In this document: one piece after another, positions 36,019 to 47,200 of the stretch
How the letters are laid out: each line of letters opens with the position of its first letter
How positions within the stretch are numbered: position 1 is the first letter of the stretch
Assembly: GCF_029958905.1 (NCBI RefSeq)
Contig: NZ_CP124613.1
Coordinates: 620,001-684,000 of the forward strand
DNA: 64,000 bases
Origin: Vibrio sp. YMD68
GTDB taxonomy: Bacteria > Pseudomonadota > Gammaproteobacteria > Enterobacterales > Vibrionaceae
Direction: 5' to 3'
Notes under the pieces: generated by a model
Databases searched by the model: none
What the model was told of the DNA's origin: nothing
Seen by the model: the letters and a program-made list of their open reading frames with translations, nothing else
Position numbers and translations under genes: made by a program

Positions 36019-37645
36019 CTTCAAACTCAGCAACCAGGCTATCCAGCTTCTGACATTGCTCAGATAAGCTCATGCAGGCATTATCAGCGCTGTTGACCAT
36101 CTCAACCATTTGGTAGCTATTATCAGCGATGCGCTGAACGTTCTCGTTGACTTCATTACTGACGTTAGATTGTTGGCTCGCAGCTGAAGCAATTTGGGTG
36201 TTCATTTCGTTCATTTGTGCAATGGAATGGCGAATTTTATCCAATGATTCCGCCGCGGAGCCAGCGGTATCGATGGTGGCATTACTGCTGTTTTTACTCG
36301 CATCCATGACACTAACGGCCTGTTTTGCGCCTTCTTGCAGCTTTTCAATCATGGATTGAATTTCACCGGTACTTTCTTGTGTTCTGCTCGCAAGTGAACG
36401 AACTTCATCAGCCACGACGGCAAATCCTCTTCCTTGCTCTCCAGCACGTGCTGCTTCAATGGCGGCATTGAGGGCGAGTAGGTTGGTTTGATCGGCGATA
36501 CCACGAATAACATCAAGGATCGATACGATGTTACCAACGTCGGTATCCAATGTATGAATCACTTGGCTAGCATTATCTATTTCAGTCGATAGGTTTTTAA
36601 TTGATTCGACCGTTTGGCCCAAAATAGCACTGGTTTGGTCAGCTTCATTATTTGCACTGCTACTTGCTTGAGCGGCATCATTGGCATTGTCACTCACTGT
36701 GGAACTGGTCACTTGCATCTCATGTACTGCAGTGGCCACAAGCTCACTTTCTTGTTGTTGATTGGAGCTAAATAGAGCAATGCTTTGAGTGAGAGACTTA
36801 ATGTTTTCCATATCTGCACGAACTGCATTTGAAGAGATAATAACTTCTTCAACCGTGACATGAATCTTCCCGACAAATTGATTGAACGAGTTTGCAACGC
36901 GGCCCAGTTCATCTTGGCTTGTTACTTCCAGGCGCTTCGATAAGTCACCATCGCCTTGTGCAATCTCGGCCATCGCTTTTTCAATATCTCTAAGCGGTGT
37001 AATGACGAATCGTTTGATCATCCAAAAAGCGATAGCGCCTGTGATTAATGCAATCACCAAACCAATTTCAACCGTCAGTTTACCGGTGGTAATCGAGTTG
37101 TCGACATCGTGACTTAAAACTGCCTGTTTATCTTTAATTTGGCTGCTGATCGCTTTGAGGTTGGCTCGGATTGTTTTGAACTCAGCGTCCAGCTTATTCT
37201 GGTTTAGTGAAAGATACTCAGCGGCATTATCTGGCTGATTGATGGCGACTTCATAAAGCTTTATCCAACGCTCACTGGATGAGAGCATTTCTTTAAATTC
37301 ATCAGCGCTGTTACTGGACAAAAAATCGATATCATAAAGTCGTTTCACTTTGGTCATCCGGGGGATGATGCTGTATGCGTCATCCTTGAATTCTGCGATA
37401 TGGTACTGCGTTTCCTGCTCACTTTGACTGGTGGCGACTCCCTCGGCGGCAACGATGACTTGGAAAATATCTCGATAAGCTTCTTCGAGACTCATCATCG
37501 CCGGCTGTACTTCTTCACTTAGAAGAGAATTCATTGCCTCCTGCTTGTTTGCTTGAATAACAGAGAGCAAGGTTGATGCAATAAACACGAGTAAAATAGT
37601 AAATAATGGAATGCTGATTTTCTGGGAAATGGATAAACGATTCAT
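36014..37645 (-). CDS. Methyl-accepting chemotaxis protein (four-helix-bundle sensor)
   Basis: 543-residue chemoreceptor: TM1 (~10-30), a helical periplasmic domain of ~160 residues of the four-helix-bundle type, TM2 (~193-213), HAMP, and a methyl-accepting signalling domain with the hairpin core [23 protein letters not shown]. It has no CACHE signature, so its ligand class differs from that of the convergent receptor. Its stop codon lies in a 7-bp tandem array. No C-terminal pentapeptide. Confidence 0.92.
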   Translation of the reverse strand: MNRLSISQKISIPLFTILLVFIASTLLSVIQANKQEAMNSLLSEEVQPAMMSLEEAYRDIFQVIVAAEGVATSQSEQETQYHIAEFKDDAYSIIPRMTKVKRLYDIDFLSSNSADEFKEMLSSSERWIKLYEVAINQPDNAAEYLSLNQNKLDAEFKTIRANLKAISSQIKDKQAVLSHDVDNSITTGKLTVEIGLVIALITGAIAFWMIKRFVITPLRDIEKAMAEIAQGDGDLSKRLEVTSQDELGRVANSFNQFVGKIHVTVEEVIISSNAVRADMENIKSLTQSIALFSSNQQQESELVATAVHEMQVTSSTVSDNANDAAQASSSANNEADQTSAILGQTVESIKNLSTEIDNASQVIHTLDTDVGNIVSILDVIRGIADQTNLLALNAAIEAARAGEQGRGFAVVADEVRSLASRTQESTGEIQSMIEKLQEGAKQAVSVMDASKNSSNATIDTAGSAAESLDKIRHSIAQMNEMNTQIASAASQQSNVSNEVNENVQRIADNSYQMVEMVNSADNACMSLSEQCQKLDSLVAEFEV

Positions 37646-37999
37646 GAGGTTATTCCGTGAGTATGATGAATGTGATGCATATCAGTAAGTATGGCACGCT
37701 ATTTGGGTAAATTATAGATAATGAGATCAATATTCACCAATCAAGAGTGTTGATTTTCATAGAAATTTTCTATCGAAAAGATTAATGATTGTAAGTTATG
37801 AAGTTTATTCCAACTTTCAGCATTATTTTTACACTATATATGCTTGTAATTCATGAATGCTATTCCATGTCGCAGGATAATGGTCGAGATAGAGTTGGTT
37901 TACACTATGACGAGTTAGTTTGACATGGCTAATATGTCAAACCCCTACCATAAACAACTATGCTTGTTTAACCATAAGAACGAGTAAGGAATAGTGCTG
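37646..37999. promoter_or_regulatory. Promoter region of kbl-tdh with inverted repeat
   Basis: About 350 bp without a gene. GTTTGACAT (37918-37926) and ATGTCAAAC (37934-37942) are perfect 9-bp inverted repeats, 58 bp before the kbl start, a candidate operator. The rest is AT-rich with no other clear signal. Confidence 0.5.
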
Positions 38000-39196
38000 A
38001 TGTCATCGTCATTTTATCAACAAATCCAAAATCAAATTAACGAAGTGAAAGAAGAAGGACTTTACAAGTCTGAGCGTGTGATTACTTCGGCTCAAAAGGC
38101 TTCTGTTTCTATTTCTACTGGGGAAGAGGTTCTTAACTTCTGCGCCAATAATTACTTGGGTCTTGCTAATCACCCTGCATTAATCGACGCGGCGAAGTCT
38201 GGTATGGATGAACATGGTTTTGGCATGGCATCGGTTCGCTTTATTTGCGGCACCCAAGATTCACACAAAGAGCTAGAGCAAAAACTATCCACGTTCCTAG
38301 GTAAAGAAGACACGATTCTTTACACATCATGTTTTGATGCGAACACGGGTTTATTTGAAACGATTCTAGGTAAAGAAGACGCCATCATTTCAGACGCACT
38401 CAATCACGCCTCTATCATCGATGGTGTTCGTCTGTGTAAAGCGATGCGTTTCCGTTATGCCAATAACGATATGGAACAACTGGAAGAGCGTTTAATCGAA
38501 GCGAAAGAAGCGGGTGCTCGCCATACATTGATCGTCACTGATGGTGTTTTTTCAATGGACGGCGTGGTTGCAAACCTTCCTGCTATTTGTGATTTGGCTG
38601 ACAAATATGAAGCGCTTGTGATGGTTGATGATTCACACGCCGTTGGCTTTATGGGCCCAAATGGTGCCGGAACTCATGAGCACCATGATGTTATCGACCG
38701 CATTGATTTCATTACCGGAACACTCGGCAAAGCAATGGGTGGCGCTTCAGGCGGTTACACTTCTGGAAAGAAAGAAGTGATTGATTGGTTGCGTCAGCGT
38801 TCTCGTCCATACCTGTTCTCAAATTCAGTTGCGCCTGCGATTGTTTCGGCTTCTATCCGTGTCATTGATCTTCTTAAAGAGTCTGGCGACTTACGTACTA
38901 AGCTGTGGGAAAACGCAGCACATTTCCGTACTCGTATGGAAGCGGCTGGCTTTACAGTGGGTGGTGCTGATCACGCGATCATCCCTATTATGCTGGGTGA
39001 TGCAAAAGTCGCGGCTGAGTTCGCTGAACGAGCACTAGAGAAAGGCATCTATGTGGTCGCGTTCTCATTTCCTGTTGTGCCAAAAGGACAAGCCCGTATT
39101 CGTACTCAAATGTCCGCAGCGCACAGCCGCGAGCAACTCGATACGGCCATTGATGCCTTTATCCAAGTCGGTACAGAGATGGGGATCATCGCTTAA
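38000..39196 (+). CDS. kbl: 2-amino-3-ketobutyrate CoA ligase (glycine C-acetyltransferase)
   Basis: 398-residue PLP enzyme of the alpha-oxoamine synthase family; converts 2-amino-3-ketobutyrate (from Tdh) and CoA into glycine and acetyl-CoA. Seen: [51 protein letters not shown] and the PLP-binding Lys in [16 protein letters not shown] (near residue 244). The length and sequence match E. coli Kbl closely. I start at [12 protein letters not shown], with AAGGA ahead; a GTG two codons earlier is also possible. First gene of kbl-tdh. Confidence 0.96.
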   Translation: MSSSFYQQIQNQINEVKEEGLYKSERVITSAQKASVSISTGEEVLNFCANNYLGLANHPALIDAAKSGMDEHGFGMASVRFICGTQDSHKELEQKLSTFLGKEDTILYTSCFDANTGLFETILGKEDAIISDALNHASIIDGVRLCKAMRFRYANNDMEQLEERLIEAKEAGARHTLIVTDGVFSMDGVVANLPAICDLADKYEALVMVDDSHAVGFMGPNGAGTHEHHDVIDRIDFITGTLGKAMGGASGGYTSGKKEVIDWLRQRSRPYLFSNSVAPAIVSASIRVIDLLKESGDLRTKLWENAAHFRTRMEAAGFTVGGADHAIIPIMLGDAKVAAEFAERALEKGIYVVAFSFPVVPKGQARIRTQMSAAHSREQLDTAIDAFIQVGTEMGIIA

Positions 39197-39215
39197 TCAG
39201 GCGAGAGGAATAATT

Positions 39216-40247
39216 ATGAAAATCAAAGCACTATCGAAACTAAAACCTGAAGAAGGCATCTGGATGACTGAGGTTGAAAAACCTGAAATGGGTCATAACG
39301 ATCTTCTTATCCGAATTAAGAAAACCGCCATTTGTGGTACAGACGTGCATATTTACAACTGGGATGAATGGTCACAAAACACTATCCCTGTTCCTATGGT
39401 CGTCGGGCACGAATACGTGGGTGAAGTGGTTGGTATTGGACAAGAAGTTCGTGGTTTTGAGCTTGGTGACCGTGTATCTGGCGAAGGTCACATTACATGT
39501 GGTCACTGTCGTAACTGTCGTGGCGGTCGTACTCACCTATGCCGAAACACAACAGGTGTGGGTGTAAACCGCACTGGTGCGTTCTCTGAGTTTCTAGTGA
39601 TCCCAGCGTTCAACGCCTTTAAGATCCCAGCAGAAATCTCTGATGATCTTGCCTCAATCTTTGACCCGTTTGGTAACGCAGTACACACAGCTCTATCTTT
39701 CGATCTCGTCGGCGAAGACGTTCTGATCACGGGTGCTGGCCCAATCGGTATTATGGCGGCAGCGGTAGCAAAACACGTTGGTGCTCGTCACGTTGTCATT
39801 ACTGATGTAAACGAATACCGCCTAGATTTGGCTAAGAAAATGGGCGTGACTCGCGCTGTTAACGTGATGGAAGAGAAGCTAGAAGATGTAATGGCTGATC
39901 TCGGTATGACTGAGGGTTTCGATGTTGGTTTAGAAATGTCGGGTAACCCATCAGCGTTCAACAGCATGTTAACGAACATGAACCATGGCGGCAAAATTTC
40001 TCTTCTTGGTATTCCGCCGTCCGACATGGCAGTCGACTGGAACCAAGTGATCTTCAAAGGTTTGGTTATTAAAGGCATCTACGGCCGTGAGATGTTCGAA
40101 ACTTGGTACAAAATGGCCTCTTTGATTCAGTCAGGTTTAGACCTGTCACCAATCATCACGCACCACTACAAAGTGGACGACTTCCAGAAAGGCTTCGATA
40201 TGATGCGTTCTGGTATGTCTGGTAAGGTCATCCTTGACTGGGAGTAG
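39216..40247 (+). CDS. tdh: L-threonine 3-dehydrogenase
   Basis: 343-residue zinc alcohol-dehydrogenase family enzyme oxidising L-threonine to 2-amino-3-ketobutyrate with NAD+. Catalytic zinc residues in [14 protein letters not shown] and GHEYVGEV, structural zinc Cys cluster [15 protein letters not shown], and nucleotide-binding [27 protein letters not shown] precedes the ATG, 19 bp after kbl. With kbl it forms the threonine-to-glycine route. A strong terminator follows. Confidence 0.97.
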   Translation: MKIKALSKLKPEEGIWMTEVEKPEMGHNDLLIRIKKTAICGTDVHIYNWDEWSQNTIPVPMVVGHEYVGEVVGIGQEVRGFELGDRVSGEGHITCGHCRNCRGGRTHLCRNTTGVGVNRTGAFSEFLVIPAFNAFKIPAEISDDLASIFDPFGNAVHTALSFDLVGEDVLITGAGPIGIMAAAVAKHVGARHVVITDVNEYRLDLAKKMGVTRAVNVMEEKLEDVMADLGMTEGFDVGLEMSGNPSAFNSMLTNMNHGGKISLLGIPPSDMAVDWNQVIFKGLVIKGIYGREMFETWYKMASLIQSGLDLSPIITHHYKVDDFQKGFDMMRSGMSGKVILDWE

Positions 40248-40333
40248 GTGAAAAGCTAGAGGACGCTTTAGTGATCCGTCATTAGCTGCAAAATGAGATA
40301 AATGTCAAAAATTACTCTATTTTCCCTTTAAGA

Positions 40334-40383
40334 AGCCCCAATTTAGCCCAAAATAATTTTGAGGCTAAATTGGGGCTTTTTTC
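40334..40383 (+). terminator. Terminator of kbl-tdh
   Basis: AGCCCCAATTTAGCC and GGCTAAATTGGGGCT, a perfect 15-bp stem around a 14-nt AT-rich loop, followed by six T. Confidence 0.93.
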
Positions 40384-40513
40384 GTTATTTCCATGAAAAA
40401 TCTCTAGGTTGAAATAATCCACCAAAATGAAAGTGTTTAGTTGGGATTAGACGGTTAAGTATCAACTCAATGCAGTTTGAATTGAGTTTGCTTTACTTAA
40501 TTTAGGGGCTCAA

Positions 40514-40584
40514 AGCGTTCGAGAAATTCAAATGTGAATCGGTCAAGTCATTTTTGAATTTCTGTAAACCGTATTCAGAACGCT
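40514..40584 (+). ncRNA. Candidate structured RNA (two nested stems)
   Basis: Outer stem AGCGTTC/GAACGCT (40514-40520 with 40578-40584) encloses inner stem AGAAATTCAAA/TTTGAATTTCT (40522-40532 with 40553-40563), one unpaired base on the left and 14 on the right, and a 20-nt apical loop. It lies in the 930-bp gap after tdh, 116 bp before a small secreted-protein gene. A leader element, a small RNA or a protein-binding site are possible; no family recognised. Confidence 0.4.
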
Positions 40585-40699
40585 GTTGGTTATTTATGAT
40601 CACCGCATTCAAGGTTTCCTAGGAAAGGAAACTCAATACAGCAAAGGAGATAGGCTCAAAAAAGAATCTAAGTAGCTTCAATACCCAGTTGTTAAACCT

Positions 40700-40927
40700 A
40701 TGAAAAAATCAAACAAAAAGCTTTTGTTATTCTCCCTTATTGTGAGTGGCTTATTCTCACGTTTTGCATGGTCTTCGAACTTAATGCTGAAAGACGCTTC
40801 TGCAAAAACCAAGCTTATTTATGACAGTGAGCCTCAAAAGGTGGCTTACAGGGATTACCCTAGGGACTTGGCCTTCAGCGGTGATCAGTACAACAATAAC
40901 GGATCGGTTTGCATCAGAGCATTATAA
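40700..40927 (+). CDS. Small secreted hypothetical protein
   Basis: 75 residues beginning with a plausible signal peptide (MKKSNKKLLLFSLIVSGLFSRFAWS). The mature part is polar (DYPRDLAFSGDQYNNNG). No family recognised and no strong ribosome binding site. A second frame (+1 relative to this one) is open over the 3' half and beyond the stop (to about 40977) and reads RFASEHYKPNATLLDEGGDPTHP, so the gene may be frameshifted or misread near 40900. It lies alone between tdh and the MscS-type channel gene. Confidence 0.4.
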   Translation: MKKSNKKLLLFSLIVSGLFSRFAWSSNLMLKDASAKTKLIYDSEPQKVAYRDYPRDLAFSGDQYNNNGSVCIRAL

Positions 40928-41180
40928 GCCCAACGCCACTTTGTTAGATGAAGGTGGTGATCCTACACATCCTTAATGTGATTCTTAGAAACTAAAAATA
41001 GTTGATTAAATGTTTAACCATAGGTGTTTAGATACATGAGAAAAATAACCTCACAACCATTAATTCTTTATGGGAAGTTGCCATTCAAATATATCTACCT
41101 TTTCTTGTCTTCTTATGTGTTGGTCATGTGCGGCTTTTTATTTGCTATGGAAGGATTGAGTTGAAAGGAAGTAAATTTAT

Positions 41181-43022
41181 ATGAACCTAGCTCGTATCTC
41201 TTTACTAAAGCAAAGGCCAATGATGGTAACTCGACTTTTAACTCTTTTCTTTGCTATCCACATTGTTTTTTATAGTTCATTGGCTTATAGCCAAGATAAG
41301 CTCGGTTTTGTGGACACCGCGACGCCTGAAAGCACTTTGTCGGGTTTTGTTACGTATTCTGAACTCGTAATCAAGTATTGGCAGCTTGAACAACTTCATT
41401 TACCCGAAGCCCAACATGCTTATGCCCAAGTCATTCGAACAATAGATTTGTCAAACCTTCCTAACCGCAGTCGAACTGTGGTCGTGATGGAAAGAATCAT
41501 TTTGCTGCATGAGATTCTAGATAGATTAGGTAAAGACATTCAATTACATTCTTCAGTAATTACATCGTCAACAGATGACTCCTCGAGCCAGTGGCGTTTA
41601 GGAAATACTGACATATTAATTGCCAAGCAAATAGATGGTGATAAAGTCGGCCAATATCTATTTACGACCACTTCCGTTAATAGTTTATCCAAATGGTATC
41701 GTTTGATATTAGCGTCTACGGAGAAAAGTGAACATGAGGTTGACTTGTACCATGAGTTTTTAATTCGTCCTGGCCCACTGTTTTCAACACCTTTAATCCA
41801 GTCTTTACCGGAAAGCTTTAATACCTTATACGCATCGATTCCTCTCTGGCAGTGGTTCGCTTTAGTCAGTGTATTTTTGTTATGTCGATTCATGATTAAG
41901 GTTAGCTTTTCTCTTGGTGAACGTTGGAACTTACGTTGGTATAGGAATGGGTTGAAATGGCAGGTCGGTCGGCAACTATCTCTGGTTGGGGTCGTGTTAA
42001 TCCTGTTTATTACCCGAAAAGTGATTGATGACGGGATATGGATCACCGGAGGAATCTATCAGTTTCTGTCGACTTCATTCTTGATAGGGCAGTTTTTCTT
42101 TGTGGCCTGGTTGATCATGACCATCTTCAATTACTTCGCTGAACTGTATGTGTTTAACAAACATGAAGGAAAATATGTCGACGCCTCTTTAATAACGGTA
42201 CTCGCGCGCATCTTTGGTGGTCTCACAATCGTTATTCTAGGTATTTATCTAGTTGATTTTATGGGCTTCTCAATTTCCCCAATTGTCACGGGTTTAGGGG
42301 TGGGTGGTTTAGCGGTGGCTCTCGCCATTCGCCCGGTTTTAGAAAATGTGATTAATGGATTAACTTTGTACGCTGATGGTGGAATAAAAATTGGTGAACT
42401 GTGCCGTTATGGTAACAATCTAGGGACGATTGAGAGCATAGGGTTACGTTCTACGCGAATTAGAACGCTAGAACGTTCTTTAATTACCATCCCTAATTCC
42501 GAGTTTGCCAATATGGAGATTGATAACCTAGAGCGCCGTGATAAGCGTCGGATGGATCATCGCTTGAAGTTGCGCTCCGAGTTGACGCAAGATCAACTCA
42601 AACTTCTTGTCGTTGGTATCAGGCGACTGCTGTTACAACACCCTAAACTCGATGACGATCCTGTGAGAGCAAGGTTTGTTGGCGTCGGTGAATTTGCGAT
42701 ACACATTGATATACTTGCCTATATCATATGCAAAGATCATGACGAGTTTCTTGCTGTGCAAGAAGATGTGATGTTTTCGGTGATGCAGCAAGTTGAGGTG
42801 GTAGGGGCTCAATTGGCATTTTCTAACCAATATCAACTTACTCAGGCACTTAAACCTATTGATGATGAACTCAAAGAGAAAGCGACCGAAACCGTAATGC
42901 AGTGGCAAGATAATAATAATTACCCATTTCCTGACTTTAGCTATGAATTTAAAGATGGAATTAAAGACAGTATTATATACCCAGCGAAAAACTCAGCGGT
43001 TCGCGCAAATGGGAATGGTTAA
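41181..43022 (+). CDS. MscS-family mechanosensitive channel
   Basis: 613 residues: N-terminal signal-like segment (~15-38), a periplasmic domain of ~170 residues, then about five membrane helices (~222-390) and the MscS core. The pore helix and first beta domain are visible in SPIVTGLGVGGLAVALAIRPVLENVINGLTLYADGGIKIGE, followed by RSTRIRTLERSLITIPNSEFANMEIDNLERRD. It releases solutes on membrane tension during hypo-osmotic shock. Larger than E. coli MscS (286) and closer to YnaI-like members. GAAAGGAAG is ahead of the ATG. Confidence 0.88.
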   Translation: MNLARISLLKQRPMMVTRLLTLFFAIHIVFYSSLAYSQDKLGFVDTATPESTLSGFVTYSELVIKYWQLEQLHLPEAQHAYAQVIRTIDLSNLPNRSRTVVVMERIILLHEILDRLGKDIQLHSSVITSSTDDSSSQWRLGNTDILIAKQIDGDKVGQYLFTTTSVNSLSKWYRLILASTEKSEHEVDLYHEFLIRPGPLFSTPLIQSLPESFNTLYASIPLWQWFALVSVFLLCRFMIKVSFSLGERWNLRWYRNGLKWQVGRQLSLVGVVLILFITRKVIDDGIWITGGIYQFLSTSFLIGQFFFVAWLIMTIFNYFAELYVFNKHEGKYVDASLITVLARIFGGLTIVILGIYLVDFMGFSISPIVTGLGVGGLAVALAIRPVLENVINGLTLYADGGIKIGELCRYGNNLGTIESIGLRSTRIRTLERSLITIPNSEFANMEIDNLERRDKRRMDHRLKLRSELTQDQLKLLVVGIRRLLLQHPKLDDDPVRARFVGVGEFAIHIDILAYIICKDHDEFLAVQEDVMFSVMQQVEVVGAQLAFSNQYQLTQALKPIDDELKEKATETVMQWQDNNNYPFPDFSYEFKDGIKDSIIYPAKNSAVRANGNG

Positions 43023-43140
43023 TTAAACAAGCTTTACCCTAAGGTGATTATCGCTAATTTGAATTTCTCTAATTCATCGTGTTTGCCTTCTATTTACTCC
43101 AAAGTAGCGTCAAAATATTTAAGCTACTTTGGAGATATCC

Positions 43141-44232
43141 ATGCCTCATGTTAGTCCTTCACGCATACTTCTTTCTTTTTCTCTTTTACTTATGTCGACC
43201 GGGTGTTCGACCGAAGACTTACCACTGATAGGTGATACGCCTCGCCCTGTCCGTTTGACTGAAGTCCAGCCTGTGGGTCATCAAGAGATAAGACGTTTTC
43301 CTGCTCAGGTCTCTGCATCTAAGGAAGTTGAGCTCGCTTTTAGAGTGGGTGGGGAGGTGGTCGAATTTAACTTAAAACCGTCTCAACGAGTGACGAAAGG
43401 AGAGGTCATTGCTCGACTTGATCAGCGAGATTTTAAAACTGAAGTCGTGTTAAAAACAGCGGAGTTTGATTTAGTCAAAAGGGAATTCAATCGAGCGACT
43501 CAAATGATGAATCAGAATCTATTGGCTCAAGCGGAGTTTGATGGTATTCAGGCTCGTCTTCAAGTCGCACAAGGTGCTTTGCAACTTGCCCAAGATAGAT
43601 TGAAAGATACGGTCATTACTGCCCCTTACAGTGGCCGAATTGCGACGACTCACATTGAGAACCATCAACAAATACAAGCTCACCAAGGTATCGTGATTCT
43701 GCAAGATCATGAAATGATTGATCTTACTATCCAGCTACCAGAGAGCATTCTTAGCCAGATGAATGCTAAAAGAATTGACCCATATTACCAACCATTGGCA
43801 ACGTTTAACGGTTCGTCGGTTTCTTACCCTGTGATTTACAAGCAGCACAAGACGCAAGCAACAACTGGTACACAAAGCTATGAAGTAACCTTTACTTTGG
43901 TCGCGCCAACAGATAATCATACGGTATACCCCGGAATGGGAGCAACGCTTCACCTCGACCTCGATAAAGTTATTATCGATAAACAAGAAGTGAAACACTT
44001 TGTCGTTCCTGCTAGCGCCATTCTAGACAATGACATGATTGGTCAGTCTCAGGTCTGGGTATTTCATAACGGGCAAGTTTCTCCGTTAGATATCACCATT
44101 CAAGGTGTTTCGTCACGTGGTGCGATTGTTTCAGGAGATCTCTCTCAGAATAGTTATGTGGTGAGCGCGGGTGTCAGCCAATTATTTGATGGAATGAGAG
44201 TATCACCCATCGTTCGTGAGCGAGGTTTATAA
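43141..44232 (+). CDS. RND efflux periplasmic adaptor (membrane fusion lipoprotein)
   Basis: 363 residues with a lipoprotein-type signal (LLLMSTGC), so probably anchored to the inner membrane by a lipidated Cys. Barrel-sandwich and hairpin organisation: VELAFRVGGEVVEFNLKPSQRVTKGEVIARLDQRDF, an alpha hairpin (~100-160), APYSGRIATTHIENHQQIQAHQGIVIL, then a beta-barrel. I start at MPHVSPSRI behind GGAGATATCC; a TTG four codons upstream is rejected. Its stop overlaps the pump gene start by one base. The outer-membrane partner (TolC) is not in the window. Confidence 0.88.
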   Translation: MPHVSPSRILLSFSLLLMSTGCSTEDLPLIGDTPRPVRLTEVQPVGHQEIRRFPAQVSASKEVELAFRVGGEVVEFNLKPSQRVTKGEVIARLDQRDFKTEVVLKTAEFDLVKREFNRATQMMNQNLLAQAEFDGIQARLQVAQGALQLAQDRLKDTVITAPYSGRIATTHIENHQQIQAHQGIVILQDHEMIDLTIQLPESILSQMNAKRIDPYYQPLATFNGSSVSYPVIYKQHKTQATTGTQSYEVTFTLVAPTDNHTVYPGMGATLHLDLDKVIIDKQEVKHFVVPASAILDNDMIGQSQVWVFHNGQVSPLDITIQGVSSRGAIVSGDLSQNSYVVSAGVSQLFDGMRVSPIVRERGL

Positions 44233-47200
44233 TGAACCTGACTAATTACGCACTTAAAAATAAAGTCATTAGCTGGCTAGTGGTTGCGATCTTATTGGTG
44301 GGTGGTGTGCTTTCTTTTCGTGGTTTAGGGCAATTGGAATTTCCAGCATTCCCTATCCCACAAGCTATGGTTAATACAACGTACCCTGGTGCGTCGGCAA
44401 TGCAGGTAGAAGAAGAAGTCACCTTACCGCTTGAGCGTGCGATTTCTCAGCTCGAATATGTTAGAGATGTAGAATCTTTTACCAGTGCTGGGTTGTCTCA
44501 GATTGCGGTGATATTAAAAGAGACCATACAAGCAGAACAACAACCTCAGGTATGGGATGAATTACGCCGTAAGGTGAATGATATTCAACCTAGCATGCCG
44601 CCGGGAGTGAACCCATCGCAAGTCATTGATGATTTTAGCGATGTGTATGGCATTCTCTACAACATTACGAGTGACGAATACAATTATCGCGAACTGCAAA
44701 ATTACGGTGAATATCTTCAGCGTGAGCTTCTTGCCATTAAAGGGGTAAAGAAAGTTAACTTGGCCGGGCTAGTCTCTGAACACATTGTGATTGAGATTGC
44801 TCAGCAAGATCTTAATACGTTGAACCTTGACCCTGCTTGGCTTTCTCGTTTGATTCAAAATCAGAACATGGTGTCTAATGGTGGTGATTTGCTACTTGAT
44901 GGACAATCGATCCGAATCCATTCTTCTGGTGAGTTTAATGAAATTGAAGCGTTAAAATCATTTAAATTTAGCCCGCCGGGAAGCAATGACCTGATCCAAT
45001 TAGGTGATATCGCAGAGGTAAGCCGTCAGTTTCAGGATAAAGCTTATACCTTGTATCGTAACAATGGTGAACAAGCCATTTCTCTTGGGATCTCGTTTGC
45101 GAACAGCGTCAATGTGGTTGATGTGAGTGAACGTGTCAGTAATAAATTGTCTGAACTTGATTTTGTTCGCCCAATCGGCATTGAATTAAACAAAGTGTAC
45201 GACCAAGGCGATGCGGTTGATAAATCGGTGTCTGACTTTGTGATGAGCCTAGTTGAAGCGGTATTGATTGTTATTGTCGTGCTGTTATTTGCAATGGGTT
45301 TGCGTTCAGGCATTTTAATGGGGGCTATTTTATTACTGACTATCCTCGGCACCTTTATTGGAATGAGTATTCTAGGCGTTGAGATTCAAATCATTTCACT
45401 TGGTGCTTTGATCATTGCACTGGGAATGCTGGTTGATAATGCGATAGTGATAACTGAAGGTGTCTTAATCGGCCTGAAGCGTGGATTGACCAAACGTAAA
45501 GCCATTGAATCCGTTGTTAAACAGACCCAGTGGCCGCTGCTTGGTGCAACACTGATTGGTATTATTGCATTTGCCCCGATTGGCTTGTCTGCCGACGCAA
45601 CGGGGGATTTTTTAGGGTCTTTATTCCAAGTATTAGCGATTTCTTTATTACTAAGTTGGGTGCTTGCTATCACGTTAACGCCGTTCTTCTGCGAACTGAT
45701 GTTTAAAGAAGAAATCGCCGAAGGTGAGTCAGTGCATATCGATCCTTATCGAGGGTTGATATTTACCCTGTATCGCACGGTTCTTAATACCGCACTAAAA
45801 AACCGTGTCGCGACTATGGTCATCACTCTGGTCTTGCTTATTTCTGCTGTGATCGGGTTTGGCTCTGTAAAACAGGCCTTTTTCCCACCATCGAATACGC
45901 CAATTTTCTATGTGGATGTATGGCTTCAACAAGGCACTGACGTGCGTGAAACGGAACAACGCCTAAAGCAAATTGAACGTACCGTGAGCGGGTTTAATGA
46001 CGTTCATAATGTCACGACCGTTGTAGGTTCGGGTGCTCAGCGATTTATTCTGACTTATGCACCTGAAAAATCATACAGCAGTTACGGGCAATTGATTGTT
46101 GAAGCGAAAGACTTAGCCGCGATCGAAACGATGCTACCCCAGATGAAAGCAAGACTTGAAAGTCTACATCCGGATATTGATTTTAAGTTTAAGTTAATGG
46201 ATTTGGGCCCTGCACCTGCCGCTAAAGTAGAAGCACGCTTTTATGGTGCGGATCCACTGGTGTTGAGACAACTTGCTGCTCAAGCGAATGAGATCATGCG
46301 TAATGAGCCAAAAGCAACTGCAGTTCGTCACTCATGGCGAGAAAAAACTCAAGTACTTGAACCGCAACTTGATGGTGCAGCAGCAAGGCGAGTTGGGATA
46401 ACCAAGAGTGATCTTGATAGAACCTTGTTACGCAATTTAAATGGTGAACAAATCGGCTTGTTCAGAGATGGCAGTCATATCATGCCGATTGTGATGCGCG
46501 CGCCAGATGAAGAACGCTTTGATATCGACAGATTACCTGAGCTACAAGTGTGGAGCCAAGATCAAAACCGTTATATTCCAATAACACAGGTCGTTTCCGA
46601 CTTTAATTTGATGCCGGAAGATTCCTTAATTGTTCGTCGTAACTTTAAGCGGGTGATTTCCGTTATGGCCGATGTGACGCCATTTGGTGATGATACGGCT
46701 GAATCTTTGCGCCGTTTGGTCGCCCCTAAAATCGAAGCGATTGAACTCCCTCTAGGCTATCATTTTGAGTGGGGGGGGGAATATGAAAGTCAGCAAAAGG
46801 CGACCAACAACCTAATGGGTTCATTGCCAATGGGATACCTGATCATGTTCTTGATTACGGTATTGTTATTCAACACCATTCGTCAGCCTTTGGCGATTTG
46901 GTTGACGGTACCACTGGCATTAATTGGTGTGAGTGCGGGCTTACTATTAATGAATATTCCGTTCTCGTTCACGGCATTGCTAGGACTATTGAGCTTATCA
47001 GGCATGATTGTGAAGAATGGTATTGTGCTGGTGGAGCAAATCAATATCGAAACCGACCAAGGTTCAAACCTTAACCGTGCGATTGTGGATGCCAGTGTGA
47101 GTCGCGTGCGACCTGTGTGCATGGCGGCAATTACTACCATGCTAGGCATGATCCCACTGGTGTTTGATGCCTTCTTCCAGTCGATGGCGGTGACCATCAT

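Noticed and set aside
37646..37999. Glycine or threonine riboswitch upstream of kbl-tdh
   Set aside because: No glycine-aptamer-like conserved cores or tandem aptamer layout could be found; only a short dyad is present.
40514..40584. Nested stems considered as an integron attC site
   Set aside because: No GTTRRRY/RYYYAAC core sites at the ends and no integrase or cassette genes.
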